Notes: generated by a model from the letters alone, not told the origin. A DNA stretch of 11,822 bases from Collinsella sp. (GCA_019419485.1 DXZV01000023.1:1-11822); one strand, 5' to 3'; counted from the first letter of the stretch, positions 1 through 6,494 are shown. Numbers and translations are program-made.

Positions 1-122
1 ATTTGCAGCGACGGGAATCCCGATCCCGCTCATGCGCTCTCGTCTTTATTCTGTACGCGAGTAAGGTCAAATTTCTACATTTCATCCGATTTCAGTACTA
101 AAAATCTCTGCATTTCATCGAT
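1..122 (+). repeat. Upstream copy (A) of a direct repeat flanking the ATPase cassette
   Basis: This stretch matches 1695-1826 in the same orientation. Positions 56-92 are identical to 1760-1796 (37 bp). From 51 to 122 the two copies align without gaps at an offset of 1704 bp, with changes concentrated between 93 and 105. Further left, 13-35 aligns with 1705-1727 with five differences, all transitions, and copy B carries about 12 extra bases between the two blocks. The repeat may extend left of the window. It forms the leader of the ATPase gene. Confidence 0.85.
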
Positions 123-150
123 AATAGTCGATATAAATTTCTGCATTTCT
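73..150 (+). promoter_or_regulatory. Three leader motifs phased at 33 bp before the ATPase
   Basis: The core CATTTC occurs at 78-83, 111-116 and 144-149, exactly 33 bp apart. The wider consensus is roughly TTCTRCATTTCATCSGAT; the third unit has a diverged right half. The last unit ends 24 bp before the ATPase ATG. An AT-rich TATAAA-like hexamer at 132-137 could be a -10 element, but no good -35 partner is visible. Regular spacing near three helical turns would suit several protein protomers on one face of the DNA, for example an autoregulatory operator. That role is inference. Confidence 0.5.
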
Positions 151-162
151 TTTATCGTGGCG

Positions 163-169
163 AGGGGAG
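163..169 (+). promoter_or_regulatory. Ribosome binding site that sets the ATPase start
   Basis: AGGGGAG lies 5 bases before the ATG at 175. An in-frame GTG at 157 lies upstream of this site and has no comparable site of its own, so 175 is the better start. Confidence 0.75.
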
Positions 170-174
170 AGCTT

Positions 175-1536
175 ATGTTGCGCAGGAAAATCGCAGATGA
201 GCTTGATCGTTGGCAGAGATCCATCGAACGAAAGGCGCTGTTCGTCACGGGTTCTCGCCAAATCGGCAAGAGCTACTCGATTCGCGAATTCGGTAAGTCA
301 AACTATGCAGCCTATATCGAGCTCAATCTCGCGGAAAACCGCCAGGCAAGGGACGCTCTGCTCGAGGCGCGAGATGCCGATGATTTCATTAGCAGGGTGA
401 CGCTTCTTTCGGGAAAGCCGATTGCCCCGGGCGAGACCCTCGTGTTTATCGACGAGGTGCAGGAGGCACCGGATATCATGACGATGGCGAAGTTCCTTGT
501 CGAGGACGACCGTTGCCGCTGGGCATTCTCGGGGTCCATGCTCGGGACCCAGTTCAAGGGCGTCAGGTCATATCCCGTGGGGTATGTCCATGAACTCAAG
601 ATGTTTCCGCTGGATTTTGAGGAGTTCAGCTGGGCGATCGGGGTGAGCGAAGAGGCGCGGCGCTCGATTTGCGATGCGTGCCGCAACGAGACACCGGTTC
701 CTGGTTATATTCACGACGCAATGATGGCAAACTTCAGGACCTATATCGTCGTCGGCGGTATGCCGGAGATCGTGCAGCGCTTCCTCGACACGCAGGGTGA
801 TCTGGCATCTGTCCGCCAGCTCCAGTCCGAGCTGAACGGGCAATACCGTCGGGATATCTCGAAATACGCGAACGGGCGCGCGCTCCAGGTGCAGAGTATC
901 TTCGACCAGCTTCCTGTCATGCTGGAGGGCGAGAACAAGCGTTTTGTGCTCAACTCGATCGACCCCAAGGCCCATTTCGAGAAGTACCAGCGCGACTTCG
1001 TCTGGCTCGTCGATGCCGGCGTCGCCCTCAAGACCGATATCGTAACCGAGCCAAAGTCCCCGCTGCTTAAGACAGCGCGACCGTCCCAGTTCAAACTGTA
1101 CCAGTCCGATACCGGGATGCTGATGGCCCGTTATCCCATCGGGGTCGCCCAAGCGGCGTACCTCGACAGCAAGGAGCCCAACCTCGGCGGCGTGTACGAA
1201 AGCGTGGTGGCTCAACAGCTGGCTGCCCAGGGAAGGGGGTTGTATTACTATCAGACCAAGAAACGGGGCGAGGTCGATTTCGTGATCGACGGCCCGGATG
1301 GAACGGCCGTGCCCATCGAGGTTAAATCGGGGACGTATTACCATGCGCACGCCGCGTTGGGCCATGTGCTTGAAACGGCCGAGTATGGCGTAAAGCGCGG
1401 GATTGTTTTCTCGAGAGGCAACGTTGAGCGCGACGGCGCCGTTCTCTATCTGCCTCTGTATGCGACTTGGACCCTTTCGGATGTTTTGGGCGACTTCCGT
1501 GCCGAGGGGATAAAGCTGGAGGTCAAACCTGTCTAG
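175..1536 (+). CDS. AAA+ ATPase with C-terminal DUF4143 (PD-(D/E)XK-like) domain
   Basis: A 453-residue cytoplasmic protein. The N-terminal P-loop domain (about 1-220) has a Walker A motif GSRQIGKS at residues 26-33, with the catalytic lysine at K32, and a Walker B motif LVFIDEV with D93 and E94. An FSGS sensor-like motif follows. The GxRQxGK form of the P-loop is typical of the AAA_14/DUF4143 family. The C-terminal part contains GEVDFVID (D368) followed by PIEVKSG (E382, K384), the D...ExK arrangement of the PD-(D/E)XK nuclease fold. Length and domain order fit the family. The cellular role of these proteins is not established. Proposals include DNA processing and defence or mobile-element functions, and I cannot choose among them. 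The gene stands alone, led by 33-bp phased repeats and followed by two inverted repeats. The ATG at 175 is preferred over GTG 157 because of the strong ribosome binding site. Family assignment is firm, function unknown. Confidence 0.9.
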   Translation: MLRRKIADELDRWQRSIERKALFVTGSRQIGKSYSIREFGKSNYAAYIELNLAENRQARDALLEARDADDFISRVTLLSGKPIAPGETLVFIDEVQEAPDIMTMAKFLVEDDRCRWAFSGSMLGTQFKGVRSYPVGYVHELKMFPLDFEEFSWAIGVSEEARRSICDACRNETPVPGYIHDAMMANFRTYIVVGGMPEIVQRFLDTQGDLASVRQLQSELNGQYRRDISKYANGRALQVQSIFDQLPVMLEGENKRFVLNSIDPKAHFEKYQRDFVWLVDAGVALKTDIVTEPKSPLLKTARPSQFKLYQSDTGMLMARYPIGVAQAAYLDSKEPNLGGVYESVVAQQLAAQGRGLYYYQTKKRGEVDFVIDGPDGTAVPIEVKSGTYYHAHAALGHVLETAEYGVKRGIVFSRGNVERDGAVLYLPLYATWTLSDVLGDFRAEGIKLEVKPV

Positions 1537-1546
1537 GGTCAGTCCC

Positions 1547-1581
1547 CAGTGTGACAAAGGGACAGTCCCTTTGTCACACTG
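1547..1581. repeat. Perfect 17-bp-arm inverted repeat after the ATPase
   Basis: The arms at 1547-1563 and 1565-1581 are exact reverse complements around a single A at 1564 (left arm CAGTGTGACAAAGGGAC). It begins 10 bases after the ATPase stop. There is no T-run on either side, so it is not a canonical intrinsic terminator, although it could block transcription or protect the 3' end of the mRNA. The compact REP-like shape suggests a dispersed intergenic palindrome. Only one copy is in the window, so dispersal is inference. Confidence 0.85.
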
Positions 1582-1630
1582 AGATCGTCGACGAGTAGCC
1601 GAGCGAGGATTCTCTCCCTCCGCGATAATG

Positions 1631-1692
1631 AGCGTGGATTTTCTCCCGTTTAGAGCGCACTTGAACGCTCAAAGTGGGAGAAAAACCACGCT
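1631..1692. repeat. 62-base imperfect inverted repeat (27-bp arms)
   Basis: The left arm 1631-1657 and right arm 1666-1692 enclose an 8-base loop. In the folded form 23 of 27 positions are Watson-Crick, two are G-T wobbles and two are A-A mismatches. The outer part pairs AGCGTGG with CCACGCT, and TTTTCTCCC with GGGAGAAAA. It is too long for an ordinary terminator. It may be the terminal structure of a small non-autonomous element, a repeat-family hairpin or a structured RNA. No reading frame across it looks like a real gene. Confidence 0.8.
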
Positions 1693-1694
1693 CG

Positions 1695-1826
1695 ATTTGT
1701 ATATGGGAATTCCGACTTCGCTTATGCCTATGCTTAGGCGTTGTCGTCGTTGTGCTGTGCGCGAGTAAGGTCAAATTTCTACATTTCATCCGATTTATGG
1801 CTCTAAAAACTCTGCATTTCATCGAT
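1695..1826 (+). repeat. Downstream copy (B) of the ATPase leader repeat
   Basis: Same orientation as copy A at the window start. It keeps two of the three 33-bp phased motifs (CATTTC at 1782-1787 and 1815-1820) and is followed by no ATPase gene. Similarity stops at 1826, the last base of the stop codon of the convergent phosphatase gene. It could be the leftover leader of a lost neighbouring cassette, one end of a mobile unit, or a member of a dispersed repeat family. Confidence 0.8.
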
Positions 1827-2272
1827 TACAGATGCTCGAGCATAGCAGTGCAACCGTCGAGTACGTCGCGGTAGGTGGCATCGAAATTGCCGGTGTACCA
1901 GGGATCGGCCACGTCGCCGGGGCGATCAGTCCAATCGAGCAAGCGCGCAATCTTGCCGTCGGGGTCGTCGCCAAAGATGCGACGCAGGCCACGCGCGTTC
2001 TCGGCATCCATATAGACAATGCGATCCCAGTCGCCATACTCTGCGCGACGCACCTGGCGCGCGCGGTGGGCAACGACGGGAATCCCGACTTCACGCAGCT
2101 TGGCAACAGTGCCATGATGCGGCGGGTTGCCGATCTCCTCGGTCGAGGTCGCAGCGGAATCGATGACAAACTCCGCCTCGCGCCCGGCACGGCGCACCAG
2201 CTCAGTAAACACCGACTCAGCCATCGTCGACCGACAGATATTCCCGTGACAGATAAACAGTACACGTTGCAT
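1826..2272 (-). CDS. Low-molecular-weight protein-tyrosine phosphatase
   Basis: A 148-residue cytoplasmic phosphatase, near the usual 150-160 residues of the LMW-PTP/arsenate-reductase-like family. The catalytic P-loop lies right at the N-terminus: C8-HGNIC-R14-S, the CX5R(S/T) signature with nucleophile C8. The general-acid motif DPWY is at 123-126 (D123), followed by NFDATY. The start at 2272 (MQRVLFICHGN) places the P-loop at the expected distance from the N-terminus, and AAAGG lies 9 bases upstream. An upstream in-frame start at 2329 would add 19 residues not typical of the family. The gene follows the RpiR regulator on the same strand after a 60-bp gap and may be co-transcribed. A functional link to sugar uptake is not shown. 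Family members act on tyrosine-phosphorylated proteins, often bacterial tyrosine kinases of exopolysaccharide systems. The target here is unknown. Confidence 0.92.
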   Translation of the reverse strand: MQRVLFICHGNICRSTMAESVFTELVRRAGREAEFVIDSAATSTEEIGNPPHHGTVAKLREVGIPVVAHRARQVRRAEYGDWDRIVYMDAENARGLRRIFGDDPDGKIARLLDWTDRPGDVADPWYTGNFDATYRDVLDGCTAMLEHL

Positions 2273-2332
2273 AGAACGATGCCTTTCATATAGAGGGCTG
2301 CTAAAGAGTCGAAGCCGGGCGCATGCCAAGTT

Positions 2333-3082
2333 TTATTTCTTGGCCAGTTTGAAGTAGCGCTCAAATATCAATTCGAAAACGTAATAGAACATTAATCGAC
2401 TGTCGAGGTCCATGCTGCCCAAGCGGATTTCTTTTTGCACGGTGTAGATAGGGTAGTCGGCTAGTTTCGAGAGAGAATTTCGAGAAAAGCCGGTGAGCGT
2501 GACGACCTTGCATCCGCGCGTTTTGGCTATCGATGTAGCGTCAATAGACACCTGCGTCTCGCCGCTTACGGAAACGCTGAAGACCAGGTCGTTTTTGCCA
2601 AGCAGTTCCGCGTAATGCCTCATGACGTGGCGTTCACTGAGCGTGTCGGTATTCTTGCCCATTATTTTGAGCTTTTCAGCCATCTCGAGACACGGGTATT
2701 TCGAAAAGCCCGAGCAAAAGAACACGATATGCGAGGCGTCCTGGATAAGACTCACAACCGAATCGATGATCCGGTCGTTAAGCAAATCTTTGGTCTGTAC
2801 GAGCTGGGTATCGAGAGGAAGTGCCTCGATAGTGAATCGATTGCGGTCGAGCGAGGCGGAATATGATTGTTTGAGCTCCGTAAACCCCGAGAAGCCAAGC
2901 TTGTGGGCAAGCCTGACGATTGTATTGGGAGCGACGAAGAACCGTTCAGCAACGCTCTTAAGCGTGATATCGTCAATATCATCACGCAGCTCGATGATGT
3001 AGCGCATGATCTCGCTTTCGAGATCGTTGAGCTTGCTCTCGCCAGCTCGCACATGATCATAAAAAGATTCTTGATCTTTCAT
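2333..3082 (-). CDS. RpiR/MurR-family transcriptional regulator, module 1
   Basis: A 249-residue DNA-binding regulator. The N-terminal part (about 1-80) is a helix-turn-helix of the RpiR type, with recognition region SVAERFFVAPNTIVRLAHKL followed by GFSGFTELK. Residues from about 110 to 235 form a SIS (sugar isomerase) domain with IVFFCSGFS and the serine-rich phosphosugar-binding segment VFSVSVSGET. RpiR proteins typically sense a phosphorylated sugar and repress or activate neighbouring catabolic genes. This one is divergent from the GH4/PTS pair starting at 3381, so it most likely controls that pair and itself from the shared 298-bp region. A GAGGGG-type ribosome binding site lies about 11 bases upstream of the ATG, slightly long but acceptable. 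The effector is not readable from the sequence; a 6-phosphoglucoside or glucose 6-phosphate is plausible. Confidence 0.92.
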   Translation of the reverse strand: MKDQESFYDHVRAGESKLNDLESEIMRYIIELRDDIDDITLKSVAERFFVAPNTIVRLAHKLGFSGFTELKQSYSASLDRNRFTIEALPLDTQLVQTKDLLNDRIIDSVVSLIQDASHIVFFCSGFSKYPCLEMAEKLKIMGKNTDTLSERHVMRHYAELLGKNDLVFSVSVSGETQVSIDATSIAKTRGCKVVTLTGFSRNSLSKLADYPIYTVQKEIRLGSMDLDSRLMFYYVFELIFERYFKLAKK

Positions 3083-3380
3083 AAGATGTTTCAGCCCCTC
3101 GCACCTCGTCGTACATATGGTACCGCTTTGTGTAGCCAGGAGAGAAATCGGTAATCGGTCAAGATTGCCTATTGCCTATGAACTGGGCAAACGCGCGTGT
3201 TTGCCTACACATATCTGTGTCGTGAGCGAAATCATGTGTCCCCGTTTCGCATTGGCTCACACGGGGACTCGCAAATGACCTTATGTCGCAAAATATCAAT
3301 CGAAACGAAGCAAGCCGAGGACAACCGCGGAGCCCAAGGTCTTCGAGAACACCGATCAGCCAACCCTGGAGGGACGGAAC
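3083..3380. promoter_or_regulatory. Divergent control region between regulator and module 1
   Basis: 298 bp without a supportable gene. It contains tandem AATCGGT heptamers (3146-3159), tandem TTGCCTA heptamers (3165-3178, with a third copy at 3201-3207), a near-perfect 20-bp palindrome at 3186-3205, and two overlapping hairpin possibilities at 3226-3250 and 3238-3268. The GH4 ribosome binding site GGAGGG is at 3368-3373, 7 bases before the ATG. I found no convincing -35/-10 pair on either strand. Confidence 0.6.
3186..3205. promoter_or_regulatory. Candidate operator palindrome, module 1
   Basis: The arms GGCAAAC and GTTTGCC are exact inverted copies, and 18 of the 20 positions are symmetric overall. 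It sits between the divergent RpiR regulator and the GH4 gene, where an operator is expected. Assignment to this regulator is inference; another sugar-responsive repressor could use it. Confidence 0.5.
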
Positions 3381-4706
3381 ATGAAGGATAAGCTCAATAT
3401 TGTGATCGTTGGCGGCGGCTCCACGTGGTGCCCTGGCATTCTTAAAGCCCTGACCAAGCACATGGACATTCTGCCGCTGAACCGCGTGATGCTCTATGAC
3501 ATCGATGCCGAGCGTCAGCGTCCGATCGGCGAGTTTGGCAAGATCCTCTTCGCCGAGGAGGAGCCCGGTGTGGAGTTTGGTTACACCACCGATAAGGACG
3601 AGGCTTACACCGACGTCGACTTTGTGCTCTGCCAGATTCGTACCGGCGGCTACGAGATGCGTAGCAAGGACGAGAAGATTCCGCTGCATATGGGAATCAT
3701 CGGCCAGGAAACGGTGGGCCCTGGCGGCATGGCTTACGGTATGCGCTCCATGCATGACATGGTTGAGATCGTCAACGACGTTCGCGCTCATAGCCCGGAG
3801 GCGTGGATTATCAACTACACCAACCCGGCTGCTATTGTGGCATATGGTCTCGAGCGCGTCCTGCCCGATGAGCATCGCGTCCTCAACATCTGCGACCAGC
3901 CTGTCAACCTCATGCGCTCTTACGGTCGCCTGCTCGGTCGCGATATGAGCAAGACGGAGCCCGTGTACTTCGGCCTCAATCACTTCGGTTGGTTCAAGCA
4001 CATCTACGATGAAGAGGGTCATGACCTCGTCCCGCAGATTAAGGAGTACACGGAGAAGAACGGCTTCCTTCCTGCCGATGCCGAGCAGCGTGACCAGTCC
4101 TGGCTTGATACCTACGCCATGGTCAAGGACATGCTCGAGGACTTCCCCGACTATCTGCCCAACACTTATCTGCAGTACTATCTGTATCCCGAGTACAAGG
4201 TCGCTCACCTCGACCCCGACTACACTCGCTCCGACGAGGTTATCAACGGCCGTGAGAAGCGCGTGTTCGCCGAGTGCGAGCGTGTTGCCAAAGTCGGCAC
4301 CGCAAAGAACTCCTCGGTTGTGCAAAACGACGCTCATGGCGATATGATCGTGGAAATCACCTCGGCCATTTATCGCAACACCAACAAGACCTTCATTGTC
4401 ATTGTGCCCAACAACGGCATTATCGAGGGTATGCCCGATGACGCCATGGTCGAGGTCGCGGCAAGCGTGGGCGCCAATGGCCCGCAGCCCTATGCTGTTG
4501 GCAAGATCGGTACCTTCTATCGCGGCCTTATGGAGAACCAGTACGCCTATGAGCGCCTGACTGTTGAGGCTTGGATGGAGGGTTCCTACGAGAAGGCTCT
4601 GCAGGCACTCACGCTTAATCGTCTGGTCGGTGACGCCAAGAAGGCTCGCAAAGTGCTCGACAAGCTCATCGAGGCCAATAAGGATTACTGGCCGGAGCTT
4701 AAGTAG
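3381..4706 (+). CDS. GH4 6-phospho-alpha-glucosidase, module 1
   Basis: A 441-residue cytoplasmic enzyme of glycoside hydrolase family 4, about the size of Bacillus GlvA. Family members use NAD+ and Mn2+ to cleave 6-phospho-glucosides by oxidation at C3 and elimination. The N-terminal Rossmann motif IVIVGGGST (7-15) binds NAD+. The metal and acid-base site shows C171-D172-Q173-P174 and H201 in GLNHFGW. The tyrosine cluster TYLQYYLY (262-269) should hold the catalytic base. GREK follows in the metal/phosphate region. The CD-x-P signature is that of alpha-specific members (CDMP), whereas beta-specific ones carry CN-x-P. Here the third residue is Gln instead of Met, an unusual variant that could shift substrate preference. 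GGAGGG stands 7 bases before the ATG. The gene lies 82 bp upstream of the PTS permease that should supply its phosphorylated substrate, probably as an operon. Family certain; alpha specificity likely; exact sugar unknown. Confidence 0.93.
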   Translation: MKDKLNIVIVGGGSTWCPGILKALTKHMDILPLNRVMLYDIDAERQRPIGEFGKILFAEEEPGVEFGYTTDKDEAYTDVDFVLCQIRTGGYEMRSKDEKIPLHMGIIGQETVGPGGMAYGMRSMHDMVEIVNDVRAHSPEAWIINYTNPAAIVAYGLERVLPDEHRVLNICDQPVNLMRSYGRLLGRDMSKTEPVYFGLNHFGWFKHIYDEEGHDLVPQIKEYTEKNGFLPADAEQRDQSWLDTYAMVKDMLEDFPDYLPNTYLQYYLYPEYKVAHLDPDYTRSDEVINGREKRVFAECERVAKVGTAKNSSVVQNDAHGDMIVEITSAIYRNTNKTFIVIVPNNGIIEGMPDDAMVEVAASVGANGPQPYAVGKIGTFYRGLMENQYAYERLTVEAWMEGSYEKALQALTLNRLVGDAKKARKVLDKLIEANKDYWPELK

Positions 4707-4788
4707 TTAGTTCCATAGCGCTTGATAACTGTTATGGTGCGTGTGGGCTGTAGAGCTGCACGCCCCGTTTCTTTAAGAGGGGTATCCC

Positions 4789-6351
4789 ATGAACAAAGAT
4801 GAGCTGCTGGCAAAGTTCCAGCGCCTGGGCAAAGTCCTCATGACGCCTGTCTTGATCCTGCCAATCGCCGGCATCCTTCAGGGCTTTGGCAATGCCTTTA
4901 CCAGCCCCACCCTTACGGCAGCTGTTCCCTGGCTTGCTGCTCCGGGCTTTGCGATCTTCTTTTCGATTCTCAAGGCCGCTGCCAGCATCGTTATGAACAA
5001 CATCCCGGTTATCTTCTCGATTTGTCTCGCCTATGGCTTCGCCAAGTCCGAGAAGGCCACCGCGGCGCTTTGTGGCTTTTTGGGCTACATGTGCATGAAT
5101 TCCGTGATGGGCACGTTCCTTACGGCGACTGGCGTTATCGATCCCGCGAATCTTACGACGGGCCAGAGCACGATCCTCGGCATCACCACGCTCGACACTG
5201 GTGTTATCGGCGGTCTTCTGGTGGGTGCAATCGTCGCATGGTTGCATAACCGTTACTACAAGATTGAGCTGCCTGCCGTGTTCTCCATCTTCAACGGTAC
5301 GCGCTTTATCCCGGCGGTGACGCTGCTCTCATGCAGCATCCTCGCATTGGTCATGTCCTTTGTTTTCCCGTTTATTCAGAACGCTCTCGGCGCGCTGTCC
5401 GAGTTCATCAAGACTACGGGTGCCTTTGGTGCATTTGTTTACGGCGCCGGCGAGCGCATGCTCCTGCCTTTTGGCCTGCATCACTTTGTCTATTTGCCGT
5501 TCTTCTTCACGTCGCTCGGTGGCGTCGAAACCATCGACGGCCAGACTGTTCAGGGCGCTATCAATATCTACAACGCGATCCTGGGCTCTCCCAGCACGCC
5601 GTTTAACATCGAGGTCAGCCGTTTTGTCATGAACGGCAAGGTTATCTTCGCCATGTTCGGCCTGCCCGGCGCTGCACTCGCCTTCTACAAGACGGCGCTT
5701 CCCAAGAACAAGAAGAAGACCGCAGCGCTCATGATTGCCATTGTGGTGCCTTGCATCCTCTCCGGCATTACCGAGCCGCTCGAGTACTCCTTCCTGTTTA
5801 TCGCGCCCATCCTCTACGTGTTCCACGCTCTCATGGCTGGTCTTGCTTATGCGCTGACCTATATCCTGCAGTTCAACGTGGCCGGTTCCGCATCCTTTGG
5901 CGGCCCGCTCTTGTCGTTGATCTTTAACGGCATTATGGGTGCAGCCAAGGGCTCCAACTGGCAGGTTATCCTGTTCCTCGGCCCCATCTACTTCGTGGTG
6001 TACTACTTCGTCTTCAAGTTCATCATCCTTAAGAAGGACCTTAAGACCCCCGGCCGCGAGGAAGAGTCCGACGATGAGGCCGCAAAGGCTCCCAAGACTG
6101 TGATCAGCGACCTGATTCCCGCCATCGTTGAGGCAGTGGGCGGCGACAACAATATTAAGTCTGTCGAGGCCTGCTTCACCCGTCTGCGCATTCAGCTCAA
6201 TGACTGTGACAAGGTGGTTGATGACGCCGAGTTTACCGAAAAGCTCGAAGCGCGTGGCATCGTGCATGTCAACGGCGGCGTGCAGATTGTCTACGGCAAC
6301 ATGGCATCTAACTACGCGACTCAGATGCGCGAGCTGCTGGGCATGGAGTAA
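4789..6351 (+). CDS. PTS alpha-glucoside-type IICB permease, module 1
   Basis: A 520-residue membrane protein of the glucose/glucoside PTS superfamily, closest in layout to GlvC/MalX/AglA-type maltose and alpha-glucoside permeases. Residues 1 to about 410 form the IIC channel with many hydrophobic helices. Family hallmarks are NGTRFIPA, ERMLLPFGLHHF and GITEPLEY, the last being the sugar-binding GITE-type motif. A charged linker (KTPGREEESDDE) leads to the IIB domain (about 435-520), whose phosphorylated cysteine is C462 in ACFTRLR. There is no IIA domain, so phosphate must come from a separate IIA protein not encoded in this window. The ribosome binding site AGAGGGG is 6 bases before the ATG. 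It should import and phosphorylate an alpha-glucoside for the GH4 enzyme upstream. A strong hairpin terminator follows the gene. Confidence 0.93.
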   Translation: MNKDELLAKFQRLGKVLMTPVLILPIAGILQGFGNAFTSPTLTAAVPWLAAPGFAIFFSILKAAASIVMNNIPVIFSICLAYGFAKSEKATAALCGFLGYMCMNSVMGTFLTATGVIDPANLTTGQSTILGITTLDTGVIGGLLVGAIVAWLHNRYYKIELPAVFSIFNGTRFIPAVTLLSCSILALVMSFVFPFIQNALGALSEFIKTTGAFGAFVYGAGERMLLPFGLHHFVYLPFFFTSLGGVETIDGQTVQGAINIYNAILGSPSTPFNIEVSRFVMNGKVIFAMFGLPGAALAFYKTALPKNKKKTAALMIAIVVPCILSGITEPLEYSFLFIAPILYVFHALMAGLAYALTYILQFNVAGSASFGGPLLSLIFNGIMGAAKGSNWQVILFLGPIYFVVYYFVFKFIILKKDLKTPGREEESDDEAAKAPKTVISDLIPAIVEAVGGDNNIKSVEACFTRLRIQLNDCDKVVDDAEFTEKLEARGIVHVNGGVQIVYGNMASNYATQMRELLGME

Positions 6352-6379
6352 ACGACTCAAACACACAATCAAGATTAAT

Positions 6380-6419
6380 ACAGGTCGGCGCCCGATCCTT
6401 CAATCGGGCGCCGACCTGT
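6380..6419 (+). terminator. Intrinsic terminator after module 1 (possibly bidirectional)
   Basis: A perfect 17-bp stem: the left arm 6380-6396 pairs with 6403-6419 around the loop CCTTCA. A short TTTT follows at 6424-6427. It starts 28 bases after the PTS stop. On the other strand the hairpin is followed by the T-rich TATTAATCTT, so it may also stop transcripts coming from the convergent regulator. Confidence 0.8.
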
Positions 6420-6494
6420 GATGTTTTGGGGCGAATGGGCAAGTACATGACGTGCTCGCTGCTCTCTTTTGGCGCTGCCTATCGTGTATTCGGA

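Noticed and set aside
73..150. CRISPR-like array in the ATPase leader
   Set aside because: Only three short cores with partly similar spacers and no cas genes. The 33-bp period is too short for a repeat plus spacer unit.
568..1557. Long minus-strand open frame (329 codons) opposite the ATPase
   Set aside because: It lies wholly antisense to a gene with clear Walker and DUF4143 motifs, and its translation shows no recognisable domain. The GC-rich third positions of the real gene keep the opposite frame open.
1574..1822. Small open frames on both strands across the inverted repeats (82 and 66 codons)
   Set aside because: They run through the 62-base hairpin and leader copy B, have no good ribosome binding site, and read as reverse-complement artefacts of repeat DNA.
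2074..2088. 15-base match CGACGGGAATCCCGA between the phosphatase gene and 9-23
   Set aside because: The match is partly self-palindromic (GGGAATCCC) and lies in a conserved coding segment of the phosphatase. It is short enough for chance in this window, so I do not treat it as an attachment site.
3159..4337. Minus-strand open frame of 392 codons opposite the module 1 GH4 gene
   Set aside because: Shadow of the GH4 coding sequence. The translation is an unstructured Val/Leu/His-rich string without family features, and it also runs through the control region.
4707..4788. Terminator or small gene between GH4 and PTS of module 1
   Set aside because: Only a weak 5-bp stem (GCGTG with CACGC) is visible and no T-run. 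The gap reads as a simple intercistronic spacer with the PTS ribosome binding site.
5329..6372. Minus-strand open frame of 347 codons opposite PTS permease 1
   Set aside because: The sense strand encodes a full IICB permease with a ribosome binding site and terminator. The antisense product is a charged His/Asp/Glu-rich string without known features.
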